NCBI GenBank assembly: GCA_021323775.1
Contig: JAJPKK010000121.1
Coordinates: 1 to 50,643 of the forward strand
DNA: 50,643 nt
Direction: 5' to 3'
Source: Hyphomicrobiales bacterium
GTDB lineage: Bacteria > Pseudomonadota > Alphaproteobacteria > Rhizobiales > Xanthobacteraceae
Of this stretch, positions 32,443-41,419 are shown piece by piece. The stretch's first letter is position 1. Every line of letters starts with the position of its first letter. A program made the position numbers and the translations under genes. The notes beneath the pieces were generated by a model. The model made no database searches, was not told the DNA's origin, and was given only the letters and a program-made list of their open reading frames with translations.

Positions 32443-32989
32443 CTCTCCAGCCTCCCGAGAACCTCCGCCGGAGGAGTCTGCCTGTTCGTCGAAGATTGCA
32501 AAGCAAAACGGATGATGAATTGGATTTTTGCACAGCAAACCAGGCTGAAATCGCGAGCCGCCCGGAAGTCGGCAGACCGACATAGTTGGGGGAAGGATCG
32601 CGGTTGCAGCCCAGGCCGCTGCCCAGCCAAGCAATCATGCGGTCCTCCATCTTCCGGCTGAGCGGAAAGCACTCTGAGGATTTGCCAGGCGACGGTTCAT
32701 CTCGTCGGTAACGTCCCGCAAAGTGCGAGATGCAATGCCTTAGACCAAGCGAGGTGCCGGTAGATGACTGTTGTACAAGCGAGGTTGTCCGCCCCCTTAT
32801 CACGGCTGCAGAGCGTCGGAGACTTTCCCCTTCAGTGCGACGAGGCACCACCGCCCTCTCCATACAACGCAAGCGTCCTCAAGCAGCGGCCTGCCGTCGC
32901 GGCGTCTTGCGTACCCTGAGAAGTAAACAAATAAGCACCGTGCAGAAGTCTTAGCGGGCGGTGCGAACCCGGCCTTGGGGAAAAGGCTT
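32443..32989. other. 547-nt divergent region upstream of the HWE kinase
   Basis: No convincing gene lies here. The left part (to about 32560) is the leader of the small membrane protein gene. The right part should hold the promoter of the kinase; GGGGAAAAGG (32977-32986) is the kinase ribosome site. Confidence 0.4.
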
Positions 32990-34039
32990 ATGCCGCTACG
33001 AAGGCTATATCGGCTTTATATTGATATCCCCGCGCTGAGGCCGGGGACAGTCGGGGCTTACGCCCTCGCTTGCGTGTCCGCTGCGGCCGCGACGGCGCTG
33101 AGGGTCGCCATCGATCCGTACGTTTCGGGCGTTCAGTTCATTACGTTCTTTCCCGCGATCATGATCACATCGCTCATCAGCGGGTTCGGTGCAGGCCTTT
33201 GCTGCGTCCTGCTCACCGCAGTTGCAGCCATATTCTTCGTGATGCCGCCCCACGTGTCCTTCTACGTTGAACATCCGGCCCAAGTGCTGGACCTGCTGAT
33301 ATTCATTCTGGTGGCGCTCGCCAACGTGATCATCATTGCAGGGATGCGCTTTACAATTGAGCGCTACTGGGAGCTTAACCGGAAGCTGGAACAGCGGAGC
33401 ACGGCGTTGCGCCAGAGCCAAGAGCAGCTCGCCGCAACCGTTGCGGAACTCCAGCACCGCACGCGCAACCTCATTAGCGTTATCGGCGCGATAGCCGACA
33501 GGACGCTGAGAACGAGCAACTCATTCGAGGATTTTAGAGCCAGCTTCCAGGGCCGCCTTGGAGTGCTGGGCCGTGCGCAGGGGCTGCTCTCTGAAATGAA
33601 AGAAGGCCGCGTCACATTAGATGAACTGCTCAACACCGAGCTCGCCGCGCACCCCACCCAGGTAGGACAAGGGTCGGTCACGCTCGATGGGCCGAAAGGC
33701 GTCCGGCTGCGCTCCCGCATGGTTCAGCCCCTTGCGATGGCCATACACGAGCTGACAACCAACGCCATAAAATATGGTGCTCTCAAGCAGCCAAATGGGC
33801 ATCTCACGATTCGCTGGCGGCTGGAGACCTCGCGAGAAAGCGGCAAGCCCTGGCTGCATCTCGATTGGAAGGAAAGCGGCGTCGCGTTGCCGGCTTCGGA
33901 TGCCCGCCCGAAAAACACCGGGCAGGGAAGAGAATTGATCGAGCGCTTGCTGCGCTACCAGTTTGGCGCGCAAACGACCTATGCCATCGAAGCTGATGGC
34001 GTCCACTGCACCATCTCGCTTCCTGCCTCTGAACACTAG
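32990..34039 (+). CDS. HWE-family sensor histidine kinase
   Basis: A 349-residue membrane kinase. The N-terminal 125 residues form a four-helix DUF4118-like sensor (VQFITFFPAIMITSLISGFG, LCCVLLTAVAAIFFVM, LDLLIFILVALANVIIIAG). A coiled stretch leads to the phospho-acceptor H156 in AELQHRTRNLISVIGAIA, then the HATPase domain with N-box AIHELTTNAIKYGAL (N258) and the W-x-E motif LDWKESG that defines HWE kinases. In alphaproteobacteria these kinases act in light, osmotic or general stress signalling, often with single-domain receivers. No partner regulator is adjacent. The ATG at 32990 has GGGGAAAAGG before it; a TTG five codons earlier is less likely. Confidence 0.9.
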   Translation: MPLRRLYRLYIDIPALRPGTVGAYALACVSAAAATALRVAIDPYVSGVQFITFFPAIMITSLISGFGAGLCCVLLTAVAAIFFVMPPHVSFYVEHPAQVLDLLIFILVALANVIIIAGMRFTIERYWELNRKLEQRSTALRQSQEQLAATVAELQHRTRNLISVIGAIADRTLRTSNSFEDFRASFQGRLGVLGRAQGLLSEMKEGRVTLDELLNTELAAHPTQVGQGSVTLDGPKGVRLRSRMVQPLAMAIHELTTNAIKYGALKQPNGHLTIRWRLETSRESGKPWLHLDWKESGVALPASDARPKNTGQGRELIERLLRYQFGAQTTYAIEADGVHCTISLPASEH

Positions 34040-34160
34040 GTCAAGACTCAATTATCGCGGAACGTCATGCGTGTCAGAAGAGAATTTGCCTTTTCGATCG
34101 CACGTACTACGTGACGGCACGCGCGGCTCGACACTATTGGGAGCGGAAAAGACGTATGTG

Positions 34161-34420
34161 GTTGATGCGGATTCCGATCGATGTCGCCCACCATTCCGGA
34201 ATGATGTCGCCCGCCATTCCGAGATGATTCCGCCCACTGTTCCGAGATGATGTCGCCCACCATTCCGGGATGATCTCGCCCGGGGTCGGGCGCCTCTGCT
34301 GGCCGACTCAGGTCCGCTCCTTTGGCTTGCAAAGGAGGACCGGATGCCAGCAGAGAGGACGACCATGCGCCACGTGCGCGAAGTTCTGCGGTTGAAGCTG
34401 GTGCGAAGCGGTCTGCGAAT
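34161..34420 (+). mobile_element. Left-end remnant of an IS21-family insertion sequence
   Basis: Four tandem 23-bp units (34181-34203, 34204-34226, 34227-34249, 34250-34272) share ATGTCGCCCACCATTCCGGA-like sequence, followed by a fifth partial unit. IS21 elements carry such multiple terminal repeats as transposase sites. 71 nt further, the ATG at 34344 opens MPAERTTMRHVREVLRLKL, which matches the usual start of the IS21 transposase IstA. Similarity is lost after about 25 codons. istB, the rest of istA and the right end are missing, so the element is an immobile scar. Confidence 0.75.
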
Positions 34421-34568
34421 CCGGCCCCGCTGCCTACCGCGCTCCTCATCCCGGTTCTGCCGTTGGACCTGGGCCGGAAGGAAAGAGAGGGTTCGCGTTG
34501 CTGGCGGGCCTCGCGTCGGCGCCGATCGATGCTATGCTTCTCTACTCGTTTGTGAGGGAGTGAGCTTC

Positions 34569-35378
34569 ATGAAAATCGCCACCGCTGCCGCATTTGCGAC
34601 AATAGCACTTGCATCCACAGCCTTTGCGCAAAGCAAAGGCGTTGAGCGGCTTTACATTCTCGAATGCGGCCAGGGCCATACCGGCGATATGTCGCGCTGG
34701 ACGCCAGGGCAGAACGTTAACGTCCCGAAGGACATCGTCGACAACTGCTATCTCATCAAGCATGCCCAGGGCTATTTCCTGTGGGACACCGGTGTCGCCG
34801 ATTCGACGCCAACCGACACGCCGAACTCCGCCGATCCGAAGGCACTCACCTGGCGGCGTCCCAGGACGCTGGCTGCTCAGCTTACCGAGCTTGGCGTCAA
34901 GCCCGACGACATCAAGTATGTCGCCGTGTCGCATACCCATCCGGATCACATTGGCAACGTCGAAGGGTTCCCGAAGGCAATGCTTCTGGTGCAGAAGGCC
35001 GAGTACGAATGGGGGGATGCCAACGGCAAGCCGCGCTTCAATCCGGCGCATCCGGTGACCAAGCTGGAAGGCGACTACGATGTGTTTGGAGACGGCAGCG
35101 CGATCATCATCTCGACACCGGGCCACACCCCGGGCCACCAGTCGCCGCTGGTCAAGCTGCCGAAGACCGGCGCGCGATTGCTGACCGGCGATGCCGTTCA
35201 CTTCCAGTCGAACTGGGAGGGCCGCATCGTTCCCGGCTTCAATTTCGATCAGGCGAAGTCCTCGGCGTCGATGGCGCGCATGGCTGATATCCTGGCCAAG
35301 GAGCACGGCGAGATTTGGATCAACCACGACAAGCCGCAACGCGAGCAGCTCAAACTTGCGCCGGCTTTCTACGAATAA
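34569..35378 (+). CDS. Secreted metallo-beta-lactamase-fold hydrolase
   Basis: A 269-residue exported MBL-fold enzyme. The signal peptide MKIATAAAFATIALASTAFA is cleaved before QSKG. The zinc motif is H122-T-H124-P-D126-H127 (AVSHTHPDHIGNV), followed by STPGHTPGHQ and LTGDAVHFQSN. The order and spacing resemble the N-acyl-homoserine lactonase-like group (YLIKHAQGYFLWDTG), but these names cover several activities and the substrate is not certain. The reading frame is open upstream to the istA remnant at 34344; the ATG at 34569 with its signal peptide and GAGGGAG is the natural start. Its promoter region abuts the IS scar. Confidence 0.88.
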   Translation: MKIATAAAFATIALASTAFAQSKGVERLYILECGQGHTGDMSRWTPGQNVNVPKDIVDNCYLIKHAQGYFLWDTGVADSTPTDTPNSADPKALTWRRPRTLAAQLTELGVKPDDIKYVAVSHTHPDHIGNVEGFPKAMLLVQKAEYEWGDANGKPRFNPAHPVTKLEGDYDVFGDGSAIIISTPGHTPGHQSPLVKLPKTGARLLTGDAVHFQSNWEGRIVPGFNFDQAKSSASMARMADILAKEHGEIWINHDKPQREQLKLAPAFYE

Positions 35379-35792
35379 CTCGTGGCGCATAGGGCGGGTT
35401 AGGCGGACCGATTGAATCCGCTGCGCTTCGCCGGTCGACAATGTGTCCTCGCCGCGATTGAGCCTAAGCTAGCCGACGCCGAGCACGCAAGTTGGGCTAG
35501 TCGAGCAGAGCAAGCCGGGCTTTCCGGTTCGGCGAGAATCGGCTTGCACACTTCCTCGCCCCCACCGCGCAGCTTGGTGACCCAGACGCGTGCGTCTTGC
35601 ACCTTCAGTGCGGCGAGTCGCCGAGGCTGCGCTCGTCGATGCGCACTGCCAGCGCCTCGGGTTACAGCTGGTCGCCGCCGAGCCTTACGTTGACGCCGCG
35701 CGCCTGAACCTGCCGTCTTTTATCAGCCGCAACATAATGCACGATAAATTGCGCTGGTCGGCGTAGCGCTGTGGCAGTCGTGCGGCCCGAAG
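35379..35792. other. Decayed stretch with an orphan C-terminal gene fragment
   Basis: On plus, 35617-35766 encodes 49 codons that look like a real protein end (QRLGLQLVAAEPYVDAARLN, then SFISRNIMHDKLRWSA and TAG). No start or upstream domain joins it, so it is probably the 3' remnant of a lost gene. The rest shows no gene. Confidence 0.35.
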
Positions 35793-36296
35793 TCAGCCTG
35801 ACTGAAGCTCGCGAATAGCTTCGGACAGGGTCTGCAGATCGTACGGCTTCTGGAGAACAGCGAAGCCCTCTAGAACAGCTTCCTGCGCCCGCTCCTGGCA
35901 TACCGCATGGCCGCCATACCGGTGTAGTGCATCGCGACAATGCCGCAGCCCATGAAAATGCCGCTGAGCACGAAGTGGACCGTGGTCGTCCGGCGAGTGC
36001 CTATCACAAAAAAAGCCGACCCCAGTCACCCCGATTGCGACGCCAAGCGAAAGCAGCGTCAGACCAACGTCAAAACTAACGGGCATCGGCATAAAGAAGG
36101 CGAGCATGGCGATGAAATGCATCGACCAAATCCCGCCTCCCATGGCAATTGCAGCCGTGGCAAGCCAGGCAAGCCTTGCCCACCGACGCGACACTCTGAT
36201 GCGGCCGCCGAGGTCGAGCGCGGTGTAGGACGCAAGACACGCAACCGCAAACGAGAGCATGACGACATATGGATCGTAGGTGCCTGTTACGGCCAT
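35793..36296 (-). pseudogene. Broken MHYT-domain sensor joined to a receiver-domain remnant
   Basis: The start (ATG at 36296) encodes the first part of an MHYT membrane sensor: AVTGTYDPYVVMLSFAVACL, then GGGIWSMHFIAMLAFFMPMP. At a run of seven T (minus strand; 36008-36014) the frame shifts. The other frame restores the family sequence VIGTRRTTTVHFVLSGIFMG, followed by the next MHYT motif (AMHYTGMAAMRYA, MHYT at 35921-35932) until a TAG near 35871. In the original frame the last 26 codons read EGFAVLQKPYDLQTLSEAIR, which is the end of a receiver (REC) domain. So a frameshift and a large internal deletion have removed the kinase part. Confidence 0.75.
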
Positions 36297-36808
36297 CGGC
36301 TCAACCCATGATTGTCCTACGTGCGCTTCTCCTGGTGCCTGACGGCGCCCAGCGCTCTTGACCTAAGGAGCCTAAAGCAAAATGTGCCCCCCTGACAGCC
36401 ACAGGCGCTCACCGCCAGACCTCGGCGAGCGGGCGCGCAATCGAGATTCGGCAGAGCGCGATGGCGGCGCTCGCCCCCTCTCCATCGACGCCAGTTGCGC
36501 CAATCTCTTTTTCTATGGGCTCACGGTAGACGAACGTGAGCCGCGATGCTGTCAAGGCGTTGCCCTCGGAGCACTCGGAGCAGGGTACCACGCCTGACGT
36601 AAGTGTCTCGGCTCGAAGTCTGTAGGTGACGCCAATTATTGAGGGCCGGGCGCGGAACCGCGGGAAATCACGCGAGGCGATAACAGCGTCTACGGGGGCG
36701 GAACCCAGCTCTGCGAGAGCCGTTTAGGAATTACATGCTGCTCGCAATGGCCCGCCGCAGTGCGTCGGGAGAAAGCGGTTTTTTTTCGAAAACCGAAGCA
36801 GATTGGAC
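36297..36808. other. 512-nt region upstream of the nuo operon
   Basis: No confident gene. A minus-strand frame (36409-36591) ending ALCRISIARPLAEVWR may be a remnant. Directly before nuoA, CGGTTTT (36776-36782) and AAAACCG (36789-36795) form a 7-bp inverted repeat. The nuo promoter must lie here; no box could be assigned with confidence. Confidence 0.4.
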
Positions 36809-37207
36809 ATGGATCACTCATTACAGATTGCGCTGATCGTAGTGTATTCCGGCGCCGTCCTCGTGCTTGTCAGCGCGATGATCGGCCTTTCGTCTGTGCT
36901 CGGCCAACGTCACTCTGCACCGGCGACGAGACACCCGTTCGAGTCGGGGGTCGTCACGGTCGGCGATGCTCGCGTGCGATTTCCAGCCCAGTTTTATCTT
37001 GTCGCAGTGTTCTTTGTCATTTTCGACCTTGAGGCAGCGTTCATCTACGCCTGGGCTGTCGTGGCCCGTGAAGCCGGCTGGGCGGGCTATATCGAGATCA
37101 TCGTCTTCATCGCGATCCTGCTCGCGGCGCTCGTCTACTTGTGGCGCGTCGGAGCCCTGGACTGGACGCCGCAGCGCAGCCGCCCGCCACAACGCCGGCA
37201 CGGATAA
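36809..37207 (+). CDS. nuoA: NADH-quinone oxidoreductase subunit A
   Basis: A 132-residue membrane subunit of complex I. Three hydrophobic helices are seen: [39 protein letters not shown] and [16 protein letters not shown], with the conserved PFESG and FDLEAAF (acidic residues near the quinone cavity). The ATG at 36809 is preferred over the in-frame TTG two codons earlier. It is the first gene of the operon; nuoB starts within the nuoA stop (TAATG). It starts 13 nt after a short inverted repeat. Confidence 0.95.
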   Translation: MDHSLQIALIVVYSGAVLVLVSAMIGLSSVLGQRHSAPATRHPFESGVVTVGDARVRFPAQFYLVAVFFVIFDLEAAFIYAWAVVAREAGWAGYIEIIVFIAILLAALVYLWRVGALDWTPQRSRPPQRRHG

Positions 37208-37869
37208 TGCCCATGCGATGGTCGCTCATCAAAGCGGAGACCCAACGCGCTGCGGCGGCGCCGACTGCGCCGGGGCCCGGCGGCGGCAGCTTTGCGGATG
37301 CTGTCCGTCGCCACCTGATCCTCGGCAAACTCCAAGACGTCATTGCCTGGAGCCGGAAATACTCGGTCTGGCCGTTCAACTTCGGCCTGTCCTGCTGCTA
37401 TGTCGAGATGGCGACGGCATTCACCAGCAAATACGACATAGCGCGCTTCGGCGCAGAGGTCCTTCGCGCGAGTCCGCGGGAGTCGGATCTCATCGTCATC
37501 TCCGGCACGGTGTTCGCGAAGATGGCGCCCGTGGTGAAGTGGCTCTATGACCAGATGCTCGAGCCGCGCTGGGTCATCTCGATGGGGTCCTGCGCCAATT
37601 CCGGCGGAATGTACGACATCTACAGCGTGGTCCAGGGCGTCGACAGCTTCCTGCCGGTGGACGTCTACGTGCCCGGCTGTCCGCCGCGACCGGACGCATT
37701 GCTCGAGGGGCTGGTATTGTTGCAGCAGTCGATCGGCGCCGACCGAAGACCCTTGAGCTGGCTCGTCGGTCCACAGGGCATCGAGCGCGCGCCGCGGCCA
37801 AGCCTTCGCGATTTGAAGCGCGAGGGGCGGCGCCGTCAGACCGATCTCAGGCCTCCGAACACGGTATGA
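37207..37869 (+). CDS. nuoB: NADH-quinone oxidoreductase subunit B
   Basis: A 220-residue subunit, the same length as E. coli NuoB. It holds the N2 [4Fe-4S] cluster next to the quinone site; the ligands are C63, C64 (GLSCCYVEM), C129 ([10 protein letters not shown]) and C158 (VPGCPPRPD). It overlaps nuoA by one base. A second ATG two codons later is a possible start. The C-terminal tail is basic ([15 protein letters not shown]). It binds NuoCD. Confidence 0.96.
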   Translation: MPMRWSLIKAETQRAAAAPTAPGPGGGSFADAVRRHLILGKLQDVIAWSRKYSVWPFNFGLSCCYVEMATAFTSKYDIARFGAEVLRASPRESDLIVISGTVFAKMAPVVKWLYDQMLEPRWVISMGSCANSGGMYDIYSVVQGVDSFLPVDVYVPGCPPRPDALLEGLVLLQQSIGADRRPLSWLVGPQGIERAPRPSLRDLKREGRRRQTDLRPPNTV

Positions 37870-37876
37870 GGGAGCC

Positions 37877-39655
37877 ATGCTCGATACCGCCGCCGAGGCC
37901 GCCGCTGTCGACTTTGCGCCGCCGATCGTGCGCGAACTTGACCGGCATTTCGGGAACCAGGCTTTCACGCTCCAGCCCACACGGGACGGCATCCCGACTT
38001 TGTGGAGCAATGCGGAGCATTTCCGCACCCTGCTCAAGCACCTCAAAACAGAGATAAAGCCGCCTTACCGCCTGCTGTTCGACCTCACCGCCATCGACGA
38101 GCGCCTCAGAGCGCATCGCGACGGACAGCCGAGGAGCGACTTCACCGTCGTCTACCATTTGATGTCCTTCGACCGGAACGAAGACATTCGCATCAAAGTG
38201 CCGCTGCAGGGCGAGGCTCCGAGCGTGCCGACCATCACCGACATTTGGCCCAATGCCAACTGGTATGAGCGCGAGGCCTGGGACATGTTCGGCATCACGT
38301 TCGCCGGTCACCCGAATTTGCGGCGCATCCTGCTGCCGCCGACGTGGGAAGGTCATCCCTTGCGCAAGGACCAGGCGGCGCGGGCGACGGAGACGGGCCT
38401 CTATACCCTCGACGAAGAGAAAGAGCGCGCCGAACAGGAGGCCATGCGCTTCCGTCCCGAGGAATGGGGCATGCGGCGGCACGCCAACACGACGGACTTC
38501 CTGTTCCTGAATCTGGGGCCGAACCATCCGAGCGTGCACGGCGTGTTTCGCGTTATTCTTCAGCTCAAAGGCGAAGAGATCATCGACGCCGTGCCGGACA
38601 TCGGTTTCCACCATCGCGCCGCCGAGAAGATGGGCGAGCGCCAGTCGTGGCACACCTACATTCCTTATACTGACCGCGTCGATTACCTCGGCGGCGTCAT
38701 GAACAATTTTCCTTATGTCATGGCCGTCGAACGGCTCGCCGGGATCGAGGCGCCGGACCGCGCCAAGATGATCCGCATCATGCTCGCGGAACTGTTCCGG
38801 ATTGCCAGCCATCTCGTCTTCTATGGCACCATGGCGCAGGACCTGGGCCAGCTCTCGCCGGTGTTCTACATGTTCACCGATCGGGAGCGTGTCTTCGAGA
38901 TCATGGAAGCGATCTGCGGGTTCCGCATGCACCCCGGCTGGTTCCGCATCGGCGGCGTCGCCGACGATCTGCCGGAAGGCTGGGACCGCATGATCCGCGA
39001 ATTCATCGACTATCTGCCCCGGCGCCTCAGCGAATACGACAAGCTGGTCATGAAGAACCGCCTGTTCCAGGCGCGCACCCGTGGGGTCGGTGACTACACA
39101 ATCGACGACGCGCTCGAATGGGGGGTGACCGGCCCCGGCCTCAGGGCCTGCGGCCTCGACTGGGACTACCGCAAGAAGCGGCCCTACGGCGGTTACGACC
39201 AGCTCGAGTTCGACATCCCGACGGCAACCCACGGCGACTGCTACGATCGCGTCGCCGTGCGTATCGAGGAGATGCGGCAGAGCCTGCGCATCATCCGGCA
39301 GTGCGTCGAGAATATGCCGCCGGGTCCTTACAAGTCTCGCCACCCGCTCGCGACCCCGCCGATCAAGGCGCACACGATGCGCGATATCGAAACCCTGATC
39401 ACGCATTTCCTCAACGTGAGCTGGGGACCGGCGATCCCGCCCGGCGAGGCCTGCGTCAGCATCGAGGCGACCAAGGGGATCAACGGCTATTACCTCATCA
39501 GCGACGGAGACACCATGTCGTACCGCACGCGCATCCGCACGCCATCCTTCCCGCATCTTCAGATGATCCCGGCCATCTGTCGCGGCGCGTTGGTCGCGGA
39601 TCTCATCGCCATCATCGGCAGCATCGATTTCGTGATGGCCGATGTCGACCGCTGA
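37877..39655 (+). CDS. nuoCD: NADH-quinone oxidoreductase fused subunit C/D
   Basis: A 592-residue fusion of NuoC (about residues 1-190; [29 protein letters not shown]) and NuoD (about 200-592; [57 protein letters not shown]). NuoD forms the quinone pocket with NuoB. Most alphaproteobacterial main operons have separate nuoC and nuoD; fusion is the E. coli arrangement, so this operon may be a distinct lineage. The linker has no break in frame. It starts 7 nt after nuoB and overlaps nuoE by 14 nt. Confidence 0.97.
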   Translation: MLDTAAEAAAVDFAPPIVRELDRHFGNQAFTLQPTRDGIPTLWSNAEHFRTLLKHLKTEIKPPYRLLFDLTAIDERLRAHRDGQPRSDFTVVYHLMSFDRNEDIRIKVPLQGEAPSVPTITDIWPNANWYEREAWDMFGITFAGHPNLRRILLPPTWEGHPLRKDQAARATETGLYTLDEEKERAEQEAMRFRPEEWGMRRHANTTDFLFLNLGPNHPSVHGVFRVILQLKGEEIIDAVPDIGFHHRAAEKMGERQSWHTYIPYTDRVDYLGGVMNNFPYVMAVERLAGIEAPDRAKMIRIMLAELFRIASHLVFYGTMAQDLGQLSPVFYMFTDRERVFEIMEAICGFRMHPGWFRIGGVADDLPEGWDRMIREFIDYLPRRLSEYDKLVMKNRLFQARTRGVGDYTIDDALEWGVTGPGLRACGLDWDYRKKRPYGGYDQLEFDIPTATHGDCYDRVAVRIEEMRQSLRIIRQCVENMPPGPYKSRHPLATPPIKAHTMRDIETLITHFLNVSWGPAIPPGEACVSIEATKGINGYYLISDGDTMSYRTRIRTPSFPHLQMIPAICRGALVADLIAIIGSIDFVMADVDR

Positions 39656-40157
39656 CGACGATGCTCGCCTTGCGCCCGAAGAGGTGCGGGCGATCGAGAC
39701 CCTGAGCAGGCAGTACGAGAACAAGCGTGCCGCCTGTATCGAGGCGCTGAAACTCGTTCAGCGCAATCACCGCTGGATTTCGGATGGCCGTCTGCGCGCA
39801 TTGGCGCCTCTCCTCGATATGACGCCGGACGAGCTCGACGGCGTGGCCACGTTCTACAACCTGATCTTTCGCCGCCCCGTTGGTCGCCACGTGATCCTGC
39901 TCTGCGACAGCGTCTCTTGCTGGATCATGGGGCATGACGCGTTGCTGCAGCATCTCGAGCGGCGACTCGGCATTCGCCGCGGCGAGACCACGGCCGACGG
40001 CCGCTTTACGCTGCTGCCGATCGTCTGCCTCGGCCACTGCGACCATGCGCCGGCGATGATGATCGACGATGCGCTTCATGGCGATCTCGACGCCGCACGC
40101 ATCGACGCCCTGCTAAACGCCTGTCGCGGAGCGGTCTTGCGATGGAATGCCCGCTGA
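39642..40157 (+). CDS. nuoE: NADH-quinone oxidoreductase subunit E
   Basis: A 171-residue thioredoxin-like subunit that holds the N1a [2Fe-2S] cluster; ligands C88, C93 (CDSVSC), C129 and C133 (CLGHC). The N-terminal helical region ([20 protein letters not shown]) is typical. It overlaps nuoCD by 14 nt and nuoF by 16 nt, so the start is set by overlap and by similarity. It works with NuoF and NuoG as the NADH-oxidising module. Confidence 0.95.
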   Translation: MSTADDDARLAPEEVRAIETLSRQYENKRAACIEALKLVQRNHRWISDGRLRALAPLLDMTPDELDGVATFYNLIFRRPVGRHVILLCDSVSCWIMGHDALLQHLERRLGIRRGETTADGRFTLLPIVCLGHCDHAPAMMIDDALHGDLDAARIDALLNACRGAVLRWNAR

Positions 40158-41419
40158 CCAGCAATATCCGACGCGGCCAGCCGCCGCTCGACATCGCGGG
40201 CTACGAGCGCGTGGGCGGCTACCAGGCGGTGCGGAAGGCGCTCGCGACTATGTCTCCCGAAGCCGTGACGCAGGAGGTCATTGACTCGAAGCTGCGCGGA
40301 CGCGGCGGCGCGGGTTTCCCTACGGGTCAGAAATGGAGCTTCGTGCCACGGGGCGAGGCGGCGCCGCGGCCGAAATATCTCATCGTCAATGCTGATGAGA
40401 TGGAGCCGGGAACGTTCAAAGACCGGCTGCTGCTCGAAGGCGACCCGCACCTGATGGTCGAAGCCGTGATCGTCAGCGCCTATGCCGTGGAGGCGGAAGT
40501 CGCCTACATCTTTATTCGGGGCGAATATAGGCTCGCGGCCGAGCGCGTCGAGCGTGCGGCAGCGGAGGCGGCGGCGCGCGGTTATCTCGGACGCAATATT
40601 CTCAAGTCCGGCTTCAGCCTTGACTTGCACGTCCATACCAGCGCCGGCCGTTACATCTGCGGCGAGGAGACCGCGCTGTTGACGGCGCTCGAAGGCAATC
40701 GGGCGATCCCGCGCGCAAAGCCCCCCTTTCCGCAGGCGGCGGGCCTTTGGGGCCGGCCAAGCGTCGTCAACAATGTCGAGACGCTGTGCAACGTGCCGCA
40801 CATCATCAATCGCGGCGCGGAATGGTTCCGCGGCCTGAGCCTCGGCCCGGACGGCGGCACCAAGATTTATGGCGCAAGCGGCCGGGTGAAACGGCCAGGC
40901 GCATGGGAGCTGCCGATGGGCACGCCGTTGCGTGAAATTCTCGAACAGCACGCAGGCGGCATGTGTGACGGCTACGCGCTGCGCGGTCTTCTCCCGGGCG
41001 GCGCCTCCACCGGTTTTCTGACGGCCGACCACCTTGATGTCGCGATGGACTTCGGCTCGGTCGAAAAGGCCGGCAGCCGGCTCGGCACCGGCACGATGAT
41101 CGTGCTCGACGACCGCACCTGCCCGATCGGCATGCTGCGCAATCTCGAGCATTTCTTCGCGCAGGAATCATGCGGCTGGTGCACGCCCTGCCGCGACGGA
41201 CTACCCTGGACTGAGCGCATCCTCGCCGCCATCGAATCAGGCGAGGGCGAGGATGGCGACCTCGCCGTGCTCGAGATGCACACGCAGTGCCTCGGGATGG
41301 GCAAGACCTTCTGCGCCCACGCCCCCGGCGCGATGGCGCCCCTCGAGAGCGGTCTCAGGCACTTCCGCGGCGATTTCGAGCGCCACATCCGCACCAAGTC
41401 CTGTCCCTGGAGGACGTGA
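40142..41419 (+). CDS. nuoF: NADH-quinone oxidoreductase subunit F
   Basis: A 425-residue flavoprotein that oxidises NADH. The NADH/FMN-binding loop is GRGGAGFPTGQKW (53-65). The N3 [4Fe-4S] ligands are C344, C347, C350 (ESCGWCTPCRDG) and C391, 41 residues later, the same spacing as in E. coli. It ends in the operon's TGATG overlap with nuoG. Confidence 0.97.
   Translation: MECPLTSNIRRGQPPLDIAGYERVGGYQAVRKALATMSPEAVTQEVIDSKLRGRGGAGFPTGQKWSFVPRGEAAPRPKYLIVNADEMEPGTFKDRLLLEGDPHLMVEAVIVSAYAVEAEVAYIFIRGEYRLAAERVERAAAEAAARGYLGRNILKSGFSLDLHVHTSAGRYICGEETALLTALEGNRAIPRAKPPFPQAAGLWGRPSVVNNVETLCNVPHIINRGAEWFRGLSLGPDGGTKIYGASGRVKRPGAWELPMGTPLREILEQHAGGMCDGYALRGLLPGGASTGFLTADHLDVAMDFGSVEKAGSRLGTGTMIVLDDRTCPIGMLRNLEHFFAQESCGWCTPCRDGLPWTERILAAIESGEGEDGDLAVLEMHTQCLGMGKTFCAHAPGAMAPLESGLRHFRGDFERHIRTKSCPWRT

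Noticed and set aside
34048-34449. A minus-strand frame with repeated GMVGDI-like peptides
   Set aside because: The peptide repetition is just translation of the 23-bp IS21 terminal repeats.
36409-36591. A 60-codon minus frame ending RISIARPLAEVWR upstream of nuoA
   Set aside because: No ribosome site and no partner domain; it may be a remnant, but the evidence is too thin to call a gene.
37847-39724. A 625-codon minus frame opposite nuoCD
   Set aside because: It is the codon-bias shadow of nuoCD; the same is true of the minus frame at 46755-48227 opposite nuoL.
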